A DNA stretch of 64,000 bases from Streptomyces chartreusis (GTDB lineage Bacteria > Actinomycetota > Actinomycetes > Streptomycetales > Streptomycetaceae), in the NCBI RefSeq assembly GCF_008704715.1, contig NZ_CP023689.1, positions 3,658,001-3,722,000 on the forward strand. Direction: 5' to 3'. Within the stretch, counting starts at the first letter, position 1; each line of letters starts with the position of its first letter. Made by a program: the position numbers and the translations under genes. This document shows, in pieces, positions 34,376 to 42,694 of the stretch. Under the pieces are notes generated by a model. The model searched no databases, was not told the origin of the DNA, and saw only the letters and a list, made by a program, of their open reading frames with translations.

Positions 34376-35005
34376 TCACCCGTCCGAGCGCGGGAAGGAC
34401 ACCTCCACCCTTCGGTTCTTCTTGCGGCCCTCTTCCGTCGAGTTCGGGGAGATCGGGTACTGCTCGCCGTAGCCCCGCACCTCGTACGTCACCGAGGAGT
34501 CGTTGAGCTCCGCGTCCAGGACTCCCTGTACGGCGTTGGCGCGCTTCCGGGACAGGACGTCGCCGTGGGCCGAGGAGCCCAGATTGTCTGTGAAGCCGAA
34601 GACGCGGATCCTCGTGGCGTTCTGCTTCCCGATCTCCTCCGCGATGGAGGCGATACGGGCCTTCGCCTCGCCGGTCAGCTTCGCGCTGTCCTTGGGGAAC
34701 AGGACCTCGGCCTGGAGCGCGAACTTCACGTCCGCGTTGGTGTCCTCGCGGCGCTCCTCGCCGCCCTGCTCCTCCACGACCTGCTTGATGTCCAGGACCT
34801 TCGGCTCGGCGAGGGTGGCGCCCTCGGGCAGCTTCAGGTCGGGATCGTTGGCGTCCACCTCCACGGGCGCGGTGGCGCTGGCCTCGGTCCCGGGTGGCAC
34901 ACCGGGGTCGTCGTCCGCGTCGGCCGTGGTGGCGACGAGGACGTTGGCGGCGACCATGATCATGGCCGCGGTGAGGGTCAGGGTGAGGCGGGGGGCGGCG
35001 GTCAT
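34376..35005 (-). CDS. OmpA-domain secreted protein of the Tad locus
   Basis: 209 residues: a signal peptide (LTLTLTAAMIMVAANVLVAT), a linker and a C-terminal OmpA/MotB peptidoglycan-binding domain (EVLFPKDSAKLTGEAKARI, IRVFGFTDNLGSSAHGDVLS, RKRANAVQGVLDAELN, GYGEQYPISPNSTEEGRKKN). In a Gram-positive it would tether the apparatus to the wall. ATG 35005 is preferred (GAGG 6 nt upstream) over 35017. It is the last gene of the minus-strand Tad operon, 8 nt after the lipoprotein gene. Confidence 0.88.
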   Translation of the reverse strand: MTAAPRLTLTLTAAMIMVAANVLVATTADADDDPGVPPGTEASATAPVEVDANDPDLKLPEGATLAEPKVLDIKQVVEEQGGEERREDTNADVKFALQAEVLFPKDSAKLTGEAKARIASIAEEIGKQNATRIRVFGFTDNLGSSAHGDVLSRKRANAVQGVLDAELNDSSVTYEVRGYGEQYPISPNSTEEGRKKNRRVEVSFPRSDG

Positions 35006-35013
35006 GGGGGGCC

Positions 35014-35592
35014 TCACCCGGAGATCGTGATGTCGGCCGGGGCGAACATGGGCAGCTGGAACGACACGTCGGGAGTGTCGTTGGGCGGCGCCGGGAACTG
35101 CATGAACACGGGGATGGTCTCGCCCGACTTGATGGAAGAGATGCCCGTCGTGGTGAGCGGGCGGCCGTCGGTGTCCCGCAGGACGTAGTAGCGCTTCTTG
35201 CCCTTGGAGTCGACCAGCGTGGCTCCGCCCAGCGACCGGCCGTTCCTGATGATCTCGGTCTCGTTGCCGCTCAACTGCGCGGGGATGGTGACCGTCTTGT
35301 CGCCGTCGTTCTTCAGTTCGCCGTTGACCGTGATGAATCCACCCGCGTCCCGGGCGGCGGAGTTGATCTGGAGCAGCAGTCCGTTGGGACCCTTCAACTC
35401 GGCCAGGGGATCGCCCGACTGCCCCTCCTGGGCACTCGGCCCCGACCCGCCACTCTTGGTGGCGGACGGCGAGGACTCCGGCTTCTTGTCGTCGCCTCCA
35501 CTGCCGCAGCCGGCCGCACCGAGGGCCAGTCCGGCCGCGACGGTCATCGCGACCATCCCCCTGCGGGCCTTCGTGGTGAACCGAATGCTCAT
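35014..35592 (-). CDS. Lipoprotein of the Tad locus
   Basis: 192 residues with a lipoprotein signal (MVAMTVAAGLALGAAGCGSG; lipobox LGAAGC), a Ser/Gly-rich spacer and a beta-rich domain (GPNGLLLQINSAARDAGGFI, TVTIPAQLSGNETEIIRNG). It would be anchored on the outer face of the membrane next to the OmpA-domain protein. No named family was recognised. Confidence 0.8.
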   Translation of the reverse strand: MSIRFTTKARRGMVAMTVAAGLALGAAGCGSGGDDKKPESSPSATKSGGSGPSAQEGQSGDPLAELKGPNGLLLQINSAARDAGGFITVNGELKNDGDKTVTIPAQLSGNETEIIRNGRSLGGATLVDSKGKKRYYVLRDTDGRPLTTTGISSIKSGETIPVFMQFPAPPNDTPDVSFQLPMFAPADITISG

Positions 35593-35626
35593 GCCCCTGC
35601 TTCCTTCGTCACTCGTCGTTCGCTTG

Positions 35627-36253
35627 TCAGTCGGCCAGGTGGACGTCGAAGAGGTCCTCGGGGTCCGGAAGAGTCGCCGGATCGTCCGGGTCGAGGTCCC
35701 AGTTCGTGTCGTCGCAGGTGAGTTGTGGCAGTGGCAGCGTGTCGTTCCCATCGCCCTCGCCCTCCCCTTCGTCGGCGTCCTCGCCGGGGAGATCGAACGT
35801 GCACAAAGGCTCGATCACGGCGATGGCCGACGCCTTCGAGTGCTTGTCCTCGGTTCCGGGGACGATGGAGTCGCCGACGGACTTGTCGGTCGTGACGTCG
35901 ACCTTGTAACCCAACAGCCCGTCCCGCCCGCAGTAACGGACACCGGCGTCGTTCTGGGCCGCGAGGTCGTCCGCCCGCCAGCAATCGTCGAACAGTGCGG
36001 TGTCGCCGTCGAGGATGTCCTGCCACTTCGTCGGGTCGCTCACGACTTCCAGCCAGTCGCCGGCGAGTTGGCTCCTGGTCTCCTGTGCCGCCGCGAGCGC
36101 GGCCGCGTCGGCGGCCGTCTGGGCTCCGTTCCTGTTTGCCGCGGCCTGGCCGACCGCAAGGTACGCGAACGCGAGAAAAAGCAGACCCGCCACCACCGTG
36201 ATGTAGATGGGGAAGGCCTGCCCTGCGTCGTCGTGCCGTCGGGGTCTCGTCAA
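35627..36253 (-). CDS. TadG-like pseudopilin-type protein
   Basis: 208 residues beginning with a TTG that overlaps the flp stop (TTGA). The N-terminal hydrophobic segment (GQAFPIYITVVAGLLFLAFA) and AAANRNGAQTAADAAALAAA are the TadE/TadG-like membrane anchor; the rest is an acidic extracytoplasmic domain. The glutamate at +5 usual in prepilins is missing here. The TTG start is unusual but no better start precedes it in frame. Confidence 0.75.
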   Translation of the reverse strand: MTRPRRHDDAGQAFPIYITVVAGLLFLAFAYLAVGQAAANRNGAQTAADAAALAAAQETRSQLAGDWLEVVSDPTKWQDILDGDTALFDDCWRADDLAAQNDAGVRYCGRDGLLGYKVDVTTDKSVGDSIVPGTEDKHSKASAIAVIEPLCTFDLPGEDADEGEGEGDGNDTLPLPQLTCDDTNWDLDPDDPATLPDPEDLFDVHLAD

Positions 36254-36447
36254 CCGCCGGTGACCTCGGTGATCTTGTCCGTGATCGCGTTGTAGATCGT
36301 CTGCCCGATATCGGTGCCCGTGATCGCCAACACGATCGCCACCACCACCGCGATGATGCCCAGATACTCCACCGCCGTCTGCCCCTTGTCGTCGCGCGTG
36401 GTGCGCGAGCGCAGGTAGGTGACGGTGGTGTTGATCCAGTTGCTCAT
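36250..36447 (-). CDS. flp: Flp-family type IVb pilin
   Basis: 65 residues with the prepilin pattern DDKG22|QTAVE27YLGIIAVVV: a short basic leader, Gly at -1, Glu at +5 and a hydrophobic helix. This is the pilus subunit polymerised by the TadA/B/C machinery. GAGGGGAA precedes the ATG by a suitable distance. The 133-nt gap upstream probably holds its own promoter, allowing higher expression than the assembly genes. Confidence 0.92.
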   Translation of the reverse strand: MSNWINTTVTYLRSRTTRDDKGQTAVEYLGIIAVVVAIVLAITGTDIGQTIYNAITDKITEVTGG

Positions 36448-36502
36448 GGTGTTCCCCTCTGGGCTCCACAGTGCTGTGAGAAGTCTCTGGAGAAAAGTAA
36501 GC

Positions 36503-36512
36503 GGGAATTCCC
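36503..36512. promoter_or_regulatory. GGGAATTCCC palindrome upstream of flp
   Basis: A perfect 10-bp palindrome lies 56 nt before the flp ATG. An identical copy is at 36850-36859, inside the response regulator gene. It is a candidate binding site for the regulator encoded next door. Confidence 0.35.
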
Positions 36513-36580
36513 CGAACACCAGAGGGTCCCTGGGCCCAATTCCGGGCCTCGGCCGAAAACCGTCGCTCCGTCATCGCCGG

Positions 36581-37330
36581 TCAGCTCCGTCCCTGGTGTG
36601 AACCAGGAGCCGTGCCGAGCCACTTGGCGGCGGCTTCCGCTCGGCTCGTGCTGTGGAGTTTGGCGAAGATCCGGTTGATGTGGTTCTTGACCGTCTTCTC
36701 GCTGATGAAGCAGGTGGCGGCGATCTGCTGGTTGTTCATGCCCGCCGCGATGAGGTCCATGATCTCCGCCTCCCTCCTGCTCAGCCGGAACCGTGACCGA
36801 TACGGGGACGACTGTCCCACATTTGATTGCACTTGCGAAAGCGATTCGAGGGAATTCCCTGTAACAGTTGGGAGTTCATCGTTTGCTTGCGCGAGCGAAG
36901 CCGTTGCCGCAGCTGCCGCCGTGGGTGTGAGCCGGCTCCCGCCCGCCCTGATCTCCCGTACGGCCTCGATCAGTTCGTCCGCCGTGAACTCGCCGTGGAC
37001 CAGATAACCGGAGGCGCCGAGCCGCAGTGCCTCGCGGACCGTCTCCGACTCTCCGCTGTACGTCAGCATCATCACCGGCGCGATCCGCACCAGATGCGGA
37101 AGGGCGGAGATGCCGTCGGTGCCCGGCATCCGTACGTCCAGGAGGATCAGGTCGGGGCGGTGGCGGCGGGCCGCCTCGTGGGCCTCGTGGCCGTTCGTCG
37201 CCTCGGCCACGACCCTTATGTCGGCGTGCGCGCAGAGCAGGGCTCTCAGGCCCGCCCGGACCACGGGGTTGTCGTCGGCCACCACCAGGCGCAGGGGCGT
37301 GGCGGGCGGGGGTGACTGGGCCGTCTTCAT
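36581..37330 (-). CDS. NarL-family response regulator of the Tad locus
   Basis: 249 residues: receiver domain with phospho-acceptor D65 (DLILLDVRMPG), the usual TYSGE and K-equivalent region, and a LuxR/NarL helix-turn-helix (LSRREAEIMDLIAAGMNNQQ, ISEKTVKNHINRIFAKL). The linker (about residues 150-190) is much richer in A+T than the rest. It overlaps the kinase gene by 4 nt (ATGA) and precedes flp, so it probably controls pilin expression. Confidence 0.92.
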   Translation of the reverse strand: MKTAQSPPPATPLRLVVADDNPVVRAGLRALLCAHADIRVVAEATNGHEAHEAARRHRPDLILLDVRMPGTDGISALPHLVRIAPVMMLTYSGESETVREALRLGASGYLVHGEFTADELIEAVREIRAGGSRLTPTAAAAATASLAQANDELPTVTGNSLESLSQVQSNVGQSSPYRSRFRLSRREAEIMDLIAAGMNNQQIAATCFISEKTVKNHINRIFAKLHSTSRAEAAAKWLGTAPGSHQGRS

Positions 37331-38727
37331 GGGTTGGTCGCCTTCGTCGTCGTGAGGGCCGCCAGTGGCAGTTCCAGGCGGACCTCCGTGCCGCGGGCGT
37401 GGATGCCCTTGCCGAAGTGGATGCGGGCGCCTATCGAGGAGGCTCGTTCGGCCATGCCGAGGAGGCCGAAGTGGCCGGTCCGGCGGAGGTGTTCGAGGGT
37501 GGTGCCGGGCGGCAGGCCCCGGCCGTCGTCCCGGACGGTGAGGCGGAGCACCTCGTCCTGGACGCCGGCCCGCACCTCCACCTTCGTGGCGTCGGCGTGG
37601 CGGTGGGCGTTCTCCATGGCCTCCGCCGTGATGGTGAGGAGCTGGCGGGCCACGGCGGGCGGAACGGGAGGCGCGGGGGCGTCGCCCATCGGGCCGTACG
37701 TCGCCGGTACGCCCGTGCGGGCCGTGAAGTCGTCGCTCTGTCGAGCCAGTTCGGGGGCGACGTCCGTCATCCGGTCGGGGTCGGACTCGCGGCGCAGGTC
37801 CGCGAGGAGTTCCCGGGACTCCGCGGCCGCTCTGCGGGCCGAGCGGGCGACCAGTTCCGCCTGCTCAATGATGCGGGCCGGGTCCATCGGGGCCGTCGCC
37901 GCGGAGGCCGCCAGGCCGTCGGCGGCCAGTGCCACGCCGTGCAGGGTCTTCGCCACCGAGTCGTGCATCTCGCGGGCCAGCCGGGCCCGTTCCGCGCCCA
38001 CCGCCTCGGTGACCGCGAGGCGGGCCTGGACCGTCGTCAGGGCCTGGGTGGCCGTGCCGAAGCGGAGCATCAGGTTGCGCAGGGTCGAACCCAGCGCGCC
38101 GGTGATGACGCACAGGCCCGGCAGGAGCAGCTTGTCCGCGAGGCTCGCCGACCTCGCGTCGGTGTTGATCGCGTAGGCCAGGAGCAGGATCAGGGACTGC
38201 ACGCTCGCGAAGAGGGCGGCGCCCCGGTAGCCGTAGACGATGCCGGCCAGGAGCGGGGTGCAGACGCTGACGTAGGCCAGGGTCGTGTCCGGGCCGGCGG
38301 AGATGAGCAGCAGGGAGGTGAAGAGGGTGTCGGCGGCCAGGAGGGTGGGGTGGCGCAGGAGGAGCGGGCCGAAGCGTTCCCAGTCGCGGAACAGGGCGTA
38401 GGAGCCCATGAACGTGACCACGACCGCCGCGCCCATCAGCCGGGTGCCGAGCCCCGGCGCCGCGTTGAGCAGGGCCGCCGGCGCCGAGAGGGCGATCATG
38501 GCGAGCCGGAAGCCGAAGACCTGACGGCACATCGCCTGAAGGGCGTTGACCTGGAGCGGTATCGTCACGGCCGGCTCGGTCCGCCGCCCGATGAGCTCGC
38601 TGCGCGCGGCCCGTCCGGAGCGCCGGGACAGCCGGCCCGCGCGCAGGAACCCGAGGCCGAACCGCGACGTCCGCGCCTCCGGCCCCGCTCCCGTCCCGGT
38701 CCTCATCCTCAACGGCATGCCCGCCAC
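37327..38727 (-). CDS. NarL-type sensor histidine kinase of the Tad locus
   Basis: 466 residues: a basic N-terminus, five to six membrane segments (~70-225), a HisKA_3 dimerisation domain with H255 (LAREMHDSVAKTLHG) and an HATPase_c domain (ENAHRHADATKVEV, DDGRGLPPGT, HFGLLGMAERA). The signal is unknown; with no large outer domain it may sense the membrane. It lies between tadC and the response regulator. Confidence 0.92.
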   Translation of the reverse strand: MAGMPLRMRTGTGAGPEARTSRFGLGFLRAGRLSRRSGRAARSELIGRRTEPAVTIPLQVNALQAMCRQVFGFRLAMIALSAPAALLNAAPGLGTRLMGAAVVVTFMGSYALFRDWERFGPLLLRHPTLLAADTLFTSLLLISAGPDTTLAYVSVCTPLLAGIVYGYRGAALFASVQSLILLLAYAINTDARSASLADKLLLPGLCVITGALGSTLRNLMLRFGTATQALTTVQARLAVTEAVGAERARLAREMHDSVAKTLHGVALAADGLAASAATAPMDPARIIEQAELVARSARRAAAESRELLADLRRESDPDRMTDVAPELARQSDDFTARTGVPATYGPMGDAPAPPVPPAVARQLLTITAEAMENAHRHADATKVEVRAGVQDEVLRLTVRDDGRGLPPGTTLEHLRRTGHFGLLGMAERASSIGARIHFGKGIHARGTEVRLELPLAALTTTKATNP

Positions 38728-38738
38728 GGCCCCTCCCC

Positions 38739-39632
38739 CTACTCCCCCGTCAGCGACCCGAAGTCCGTTCCCGACCCCAGCAGCAGACCCGCCCCCAGCA
38801 GGATCATCGTCGCCGGGACCATGAACGTCGTGATCATCAGCGTGGCCCTGGGGACCGCGCGGGCCGCCTTGCGGCGGGCGTTCTGGGCGTCGGTGCGGCG
38901 CATGTCCTTGGCCAGGGCGACCAGGGTGTCCACGATCGGCGCGCCGAGCTCCTCGCCCTGCTGGAGCGCGGTCACGAACATCGCCACCTGTTCGGAGTCG
39001 TTCCTGCGGCGCAGTTCCGCGAAGGCCTGGCGGCGGCTCATGCCGAGGTCCATCTGGCGCAGGGTGATGCGCAGTTCGTCGGCCCAGGGGCCCTCGTACC
39101 TGGAGGCGACCCGGTCGAGCGCCTGGCGGAAACCGAGGCCCGCGCTGACGACGACCGCGAGGACGTCCAGGAAGTCCGGCAGGGTGCGCTCGATCTCGTC
39201 CTTCCTGATCCGGATCGCCGACCAGATGCCGACCTCCGTCCAGAAGGCGCCGAACGCCAGCAGCAGCAGTGCGACCAGGATCTGGCCGCGCAGCAGGAAC
39301 ACCAGGAAGCCGACCGCGCCGAGGAAGCCGTACACCGCGCGCCGGGCCGCGTAGCGGTCGATGGTCAGGCCGCCGGGGTTGCCCGCGAGGTCTATCTTGC
39401 GGCGGTACCTGGCGACCAGTTTCGGGCCCATCAGACGCAGTACGGCGGGCGCGTAGCGCATGCCCATGCGGTCGACGAGCGAGTCGACGGCGCCGGTGCG
39501 GGTCGCGCCGACCTCCAGGGCCAGCGCGAGGTCGCTGGGCAGCCTGGTCTCCGCCCGGTACAGGCGGATCGCGGCGAAGACGCCCCAGACGCCCAGGGCC
39601 ATGACCGTCGCGAGGAGGATTCCGATTCCCAT
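38739..39632 (-). CDS. tadC: TadC-like type II/IV secretion F membrane protein
   Basis: 297 residues with GspF-type features (RTLPDFLDVLAVVVSAGLGF, QMDLGMSRRQAFAELRRRND, FVTALQQGEELGAPIVDTL) and four hydrophobic segments, one at the very N-terminus. With TadB it forms the inner-membrane platform for the pilus. It precedes the kinase gene by 11 nt. Confidence 0.9.
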   Translation of the reverse strand: MGIGILLATVMALGVWGVFAAIRLYRAETRLPSDLALALEVGATRTGAVDSLVDRMGMRYAPAVLRLMGPKLVARYRRKIDLAGNPGGLTIDRYAARRAVYGFLGAVGFLVFLLRGQILVALLLLAFGAFWTEVGIWSAIRIRKDEIERTLPDFLDVLAVVVSAGLGFRQALDRVASRYEGPWADELRITLRQMDLGMSRRQAFAELRRRNDSEQVAMFVTALQQGEELGAPIVDTLVALAKDMRRTDAQNARRKAARAVPRATLMITTFMVPATMILLGAGLLLGSGTDFGSLTGE

Positions 39633-39648
39633 CAGTCGTCCCCGCCCC

Positions 39649-40596
39649 TCAGACGTCGATCCGCGACATGCGGCGGATCAGGATGAAGCCCACCGCGTAC
39701 AGCCCGAACGCGATCAGCACCGCCGCCTGGCCCAGCGACGAGCCGGTCATCCGGTCGAGGGCGCCGTCCTTCACCCCGTTCATCAGGAACAACGACCCGA
39801 TGCCGAGGACCGGGACGGCGTACGACGTCATGCTGACCTGGGAGAGCTGGGTGCGGACCTCGCGCCGGGTCTCCTTGCGTTCCTCCAGGGTCTCGGTGAG
39901 GTTCCGCAGGGCGCTGACCACCTGCCCGCCGGCCCTGTTGGACAGCACCAGCGTGGTCACCAGGACGACCAGTTCGCGGGAGGGGAGGCGTTCGGCGAGC
40001 TCGCCGAGGGCGTCGTCCATCGAGGCGCCCAGCGCCAGCTGGTTGGAGACCTTGGCCAGTTCCTCGCCGGCCGGCGCCTCCAGCTCCTCCGCCGCGAGTC
40101 CGATCGCGGTGCGCAGGGCGAGTCCGGCGTGGGCGGCGTTGGCCAGGATGCGGGCGAGTTCGGGGAGTTGGTTGATGAACCGCTCGATGCGCTTCTGCCG
40201 CTGCCAGTTGAGGAACTGGACCGCGGCCCACACCCCCAGCAGGCCGGCGATCGGGCCGAAGAAGGGGGCCAGCGCGGCCTGTCCGATCAGCCACAGGCCG
40301 GCCACCGTCGCCAGCATGTAGACGAAGAACTCGCCTGGGGTGACGTCCAGGCCCGTCGCCGTCAGCCGCAGCTCCAGCTGCTTGCCCAGCCGCGTCCGGC
40401 GCAGCCGCCGGTCCAGATCGGCGAAGCGGCGCCGCCGGCCGCCGGCCCCGGTGAGCTGGCCGGTGGCGGAGAGCCGGTCGACCAGGGCCTGGCGCTGGGA
40501 CCGGCCGGCGGCGTAGGCGTGTACGCCCACCACGGCGAGCGCGCAGGTCATGAGCGCGACGCCGGTGGTGAGCGTGATGCGGGTCTGGAGGTCCAT
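39649..40596 (-). CDS. tadB: TadB-like type II/IV secretion F membrane protein
   Basis: 315 residues: N-terminal helix, central pair of helices (FFVYMLATVAGLWLIGQAAL, IAGLLGVWAAVQFLNWQ), GspF core (NQLPELARILANAAHAGLAL, LALGASMDDALGELAERLPS, LVLSNRAGGQVVSALRNLTE) and C-terminal helix. It pairs with TadC. The gene is 8 nt from tadA and 16 nt from tadC. Confidence 0.9.
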   Translation of the reverse strand: MDLQTRITLTTGVALMTCALAVVGVHAYAAGRSQRQALVDRLSATGQLTGAGGRRRRFADLDRRLRRTRLGKQLELRLTATGLDVTPGEFFVYMLATVAGLWLIGQAALAPFFGPIAGLLGVWAAVQFLNWQRQKRIERFINQLPELARILANAAHAGLALRTAIGLAAEELEAPAGEELAKVSNQLALGASMDDALGELAERLPSRELVVLVTTLVLSNRAGGQVVSALRNLTETLEERKETRREVRTQLSQVSMTSYAVPVLGIGSLFLMNGVKDGALDRMTGSSLGQAAVLIAFGLYAVGFILIRRMSRIDV

Positions 40597-40604
40597 GGGG
40601 GGTC

Positions 40605-41942
40605 CTACCTGGCTTCTCGGGTGGCGAGCTCGAGCGGTGACTGGGCGACGCCGAAGGCCTGCGGGATCGGCTGGCTCGCCATGTAGAGGCGGTCCGCGGT
40701 GCGGCGGGGCAGCGGGAAGTACGCGAAGGCGCCGTGCACGCGGCCGTCCGGCGTCATGGGCTGGGCGTGGAAGCGGGCGACCGTCGCCAGCCGGTACGGC
40801 TCCGCCCCGTGGCTGTCCAGGATCGCGATCTCGGTGATCCGGCGGGCGCCGTCCGGGAACCGGGTCAGCTGGATGAGCACGTCGACGGCACTGTTGATCT
40901 GGTCGTGCAGCGCCTCGAAGGGGACGGAGACGTCGGACATGGACGCGAGGGTCTTCAGCCGCATCAGGGCGTCCTCGGCGCTGTTGGCGTGGACGGTGGC
41001 CAGCGAGCCGTCGTGGCCGGTCGACATCGCCTGGAGCATGTCGAGGGACTCGCCACCGCGGACCTCGCCGACGACGATCCGGTCGGGCCGCATGCGCAGG
41101 GAGTTGCGGACCAGGTCGCGGATGGTGATCTGGCCCTTGCCCTCGACGTTGGGCGGGCGGGACTCCAGCCGGATCACATGGGACTGCTGGAGCTGGAGTT
41201 CGGCGGAGTCCTCGATGGTGATGATGCGCTCGGACTCGGGGATCAGCCCGGACAGGGCGTTCAGCAGGGTCGTCTTCCCGGTGCCCGTCGCGCCCGAGAC
41301 GATGACGTTGAACTTCGCCTGCACGAGCCCGGCCAGCAGATACACCATGGGCTCGTCGAGGGAGCCGAGGCCGGTCATCTCGTGCAGGGTGAAGGAGCGC
41401 GGGAAGCGGCGGATGGTGAGGGTCGCGCCGGTCAGGGACAGCGGCGGGATGATGACGTTCACGCGCTCGCCGGACGGCAGGCGGGCGTCCACCATGGGGT
41501 TGGACTCGTCGACCCGCCGGTTGACCGTGGAGACGATCCGCTCGATGGTCTGCATCAGCTGGTCGTGGGAGGGGAAGCGCAGTGGCAACTGCTCCACGCG
41601 GCCCGCGCGTTCGACGAAGATCGCGTCCGGGCCGTTCACCATGATCTCGGTGATCGACGCGTCCTCCAGGAGGGGTTCCAGGATGCCGAGGCCGAGTGCC
41701 TCGTCGACGACTCTGCGAATGAGCTGCGAGCGCTCGACGGTCGACAGGACCGGTCCCTCGCGGCTGATGATGTGCCCGAGCACCCGCTCGAGGCGGGCCC
41801 GGCGCTCGGCCGCGGCCAGCGAGCTCATCTCCGCGAGGTCGATCTCCTCCAGGAGCTTGGCCCGGTAGGAGGAGACCAGGTGGCCGTCCTCGCCCCGGCC
41901 GGTGTTCTCCTCCGGGGTGTTGATGCGGGACCGCAGACTCAT
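40605..41942 (-). CDS. tadA: TadA/CpaF secretion ATPase
   Basis: 445 residues of the PilT/VirB11 family: N-terminal region (VNGPDAIFVERAGRVEQLPL), Walker A GATGTGKTT (217-225), Asp box, Walker B RIVVGEVRGGE and the His box SLATVHANSAEDAL. It drives pilus polymerisation from the cytoplasmic side of the membrane. Confidence 0.96.
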   Translation of the reverse strand: MSLRSRINTPEENTGRGEDGHLVSSYRAKLLEEIDLAEMSSLAAAERRARLERVLGHIISREGPVLSTVERSQLIRRVVDEALGLGILEPLLEDASITEIMVNGPDAIFVERAGRVEQLPLRFPSHDQLMQTIERIVSTVNRRVDESNPMVDARLPSGERVNVIIPPLSLTGATLTIRRFPRSFTLHEMTGLGSLDEPMVYLLAGLVQAKFNVIVSGATGTGKTTLLNALSGLIPESERIITIEDSAELQLQQSHVIRLESRPPNVEGKGQITIRDLVRNSLRMRPDRIVVGEVRGGESLDMLQAMSTGHDGSLATVHANSAEDALMRLKTLASMSDVSVPFEALHDQINSAVDVLIQLTRFPDGARRITEIAILDSHGAEPYRLATVARFHAQPMTPDGRVHGAFAYFPLPRRTADRLYMASQPIPQAFGVAQSPLELATREAR

Positions 41943-41955
41943 GGGGGTACCTCGT

Positions 41956-42318
41956 TCAGTGGTCGAGCGGCATGGTGGCGGTCTTCTGCGCGGGGTCGAA
42001 GTCCCAGCCGGGGACGATCGAGGGGATGTCGACCGTGGCGGTGACCGTGACCTGGTCGCCCCCCTGCGCCTCGGAGCAGGCGACGGTCAGCCAGTCGCTG
42101 ATCGCGTTGACGCACCCGTCCTGCGCGCTGTCGTCGAGGGAGGCGGCCCGCGCCCCCGCCCTGGCCGCCGTCCCCGCCTGCTGGGCGGTGTAGGCGATCA
42201 GCCCGACCTGCACGCCGGCCATCGCGACGAGGATCAGGACCGGGATGAACCCGAGGTACTCCAGGGCGACCTGACCGCGGTCCCGGCCCGCACGGCGGGG
42301 GAAGAGTCGGTACGGCAT
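41956..42318 (-). CDS. TadE-like pseudopilin (120 aa)
   Basis: 120 residues. A short basic leader ends RDRG|QVALEYLGFIPVLI, so the Gly/Glu+5 prepilin signature is kept; then a hydrophobic helix and a small outer domain with two cysteines (DGCVNAIS, TVACSEA). It is probably a minor pilin. One nucleotide separates it from the preceding TadE-like gene. Confidence 0.85.
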   Translation of the reverse strand: MPYRLFPRRAGRDRGQVALEYLGFIPVLILVAMAGVQVGLIAYTAQQAGTAARAGARAASLDDSAQDGCVNAISDWLTVACSEAQGGDQVTVTATVDIPSIVPGWDFDPAQKTATMPLDH

Positions 42319-42319
42319 C

Positions 42320-42694
42320 TCAGTCCTTCTCCTCCTGTACGGCCCCGGCGTGGCCCTCGACCGTGAACGGGAAGCCGATCGCGCCGGGGAAGAGGACGGG
42401 CACCCGGAGCGTCACATCGGCCGTGACATAACCGCCGCCCGCCCCGCACTGCACCGAGGCGTCCCCCTGCCACGCCTGGGGAAGGTGCTTCAGCCCCGCC
42501 TCCTCGCAGCCCGCCTGCCCCTCCGCCGCCGTCCCCGCCCTGACCGCCTCGTCCGCAGCATTCCCCGCGAGCGTGAACGTGTACCCCACGAGCACGAACT
42601 GCCACATCAGCACCAGGGTGACGACGATCGTCGGCAGCATCCCGAGGAACTCGACCGCCACCTGCCCCTTGTCGCCCCGGCTGCGCCGCCTCAC
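42320..42694 (-). CDS. TadE-like pseudopilin (124 aa)
   Basis: 124 residues from the GTG at 42694, which overlaps the tadZ stop (GTGA). The leader RRRSRGDKG|QVAVEFLGMLPTIV carries the prepilin signature with Glu at +5, followed by a helix and a domain with two cysteines (AGCEEAG, SVQCGAG). It is the second minor pilin of the locus and resembles the 120-residue neighbour. Confidence 0.85.
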   Translation of the reverse strand: MRRRSRGDKGQVAVEFLGMLPTIVVTLVLMWQFVLVGYTFTLAGNAADEAVRAGTAAEGQAGCEEAGLKHLPQAWQGDASVQCGAGGGYVTADVTLRVPVLFPGAIGFPFTVEGHAGAVQEEKD

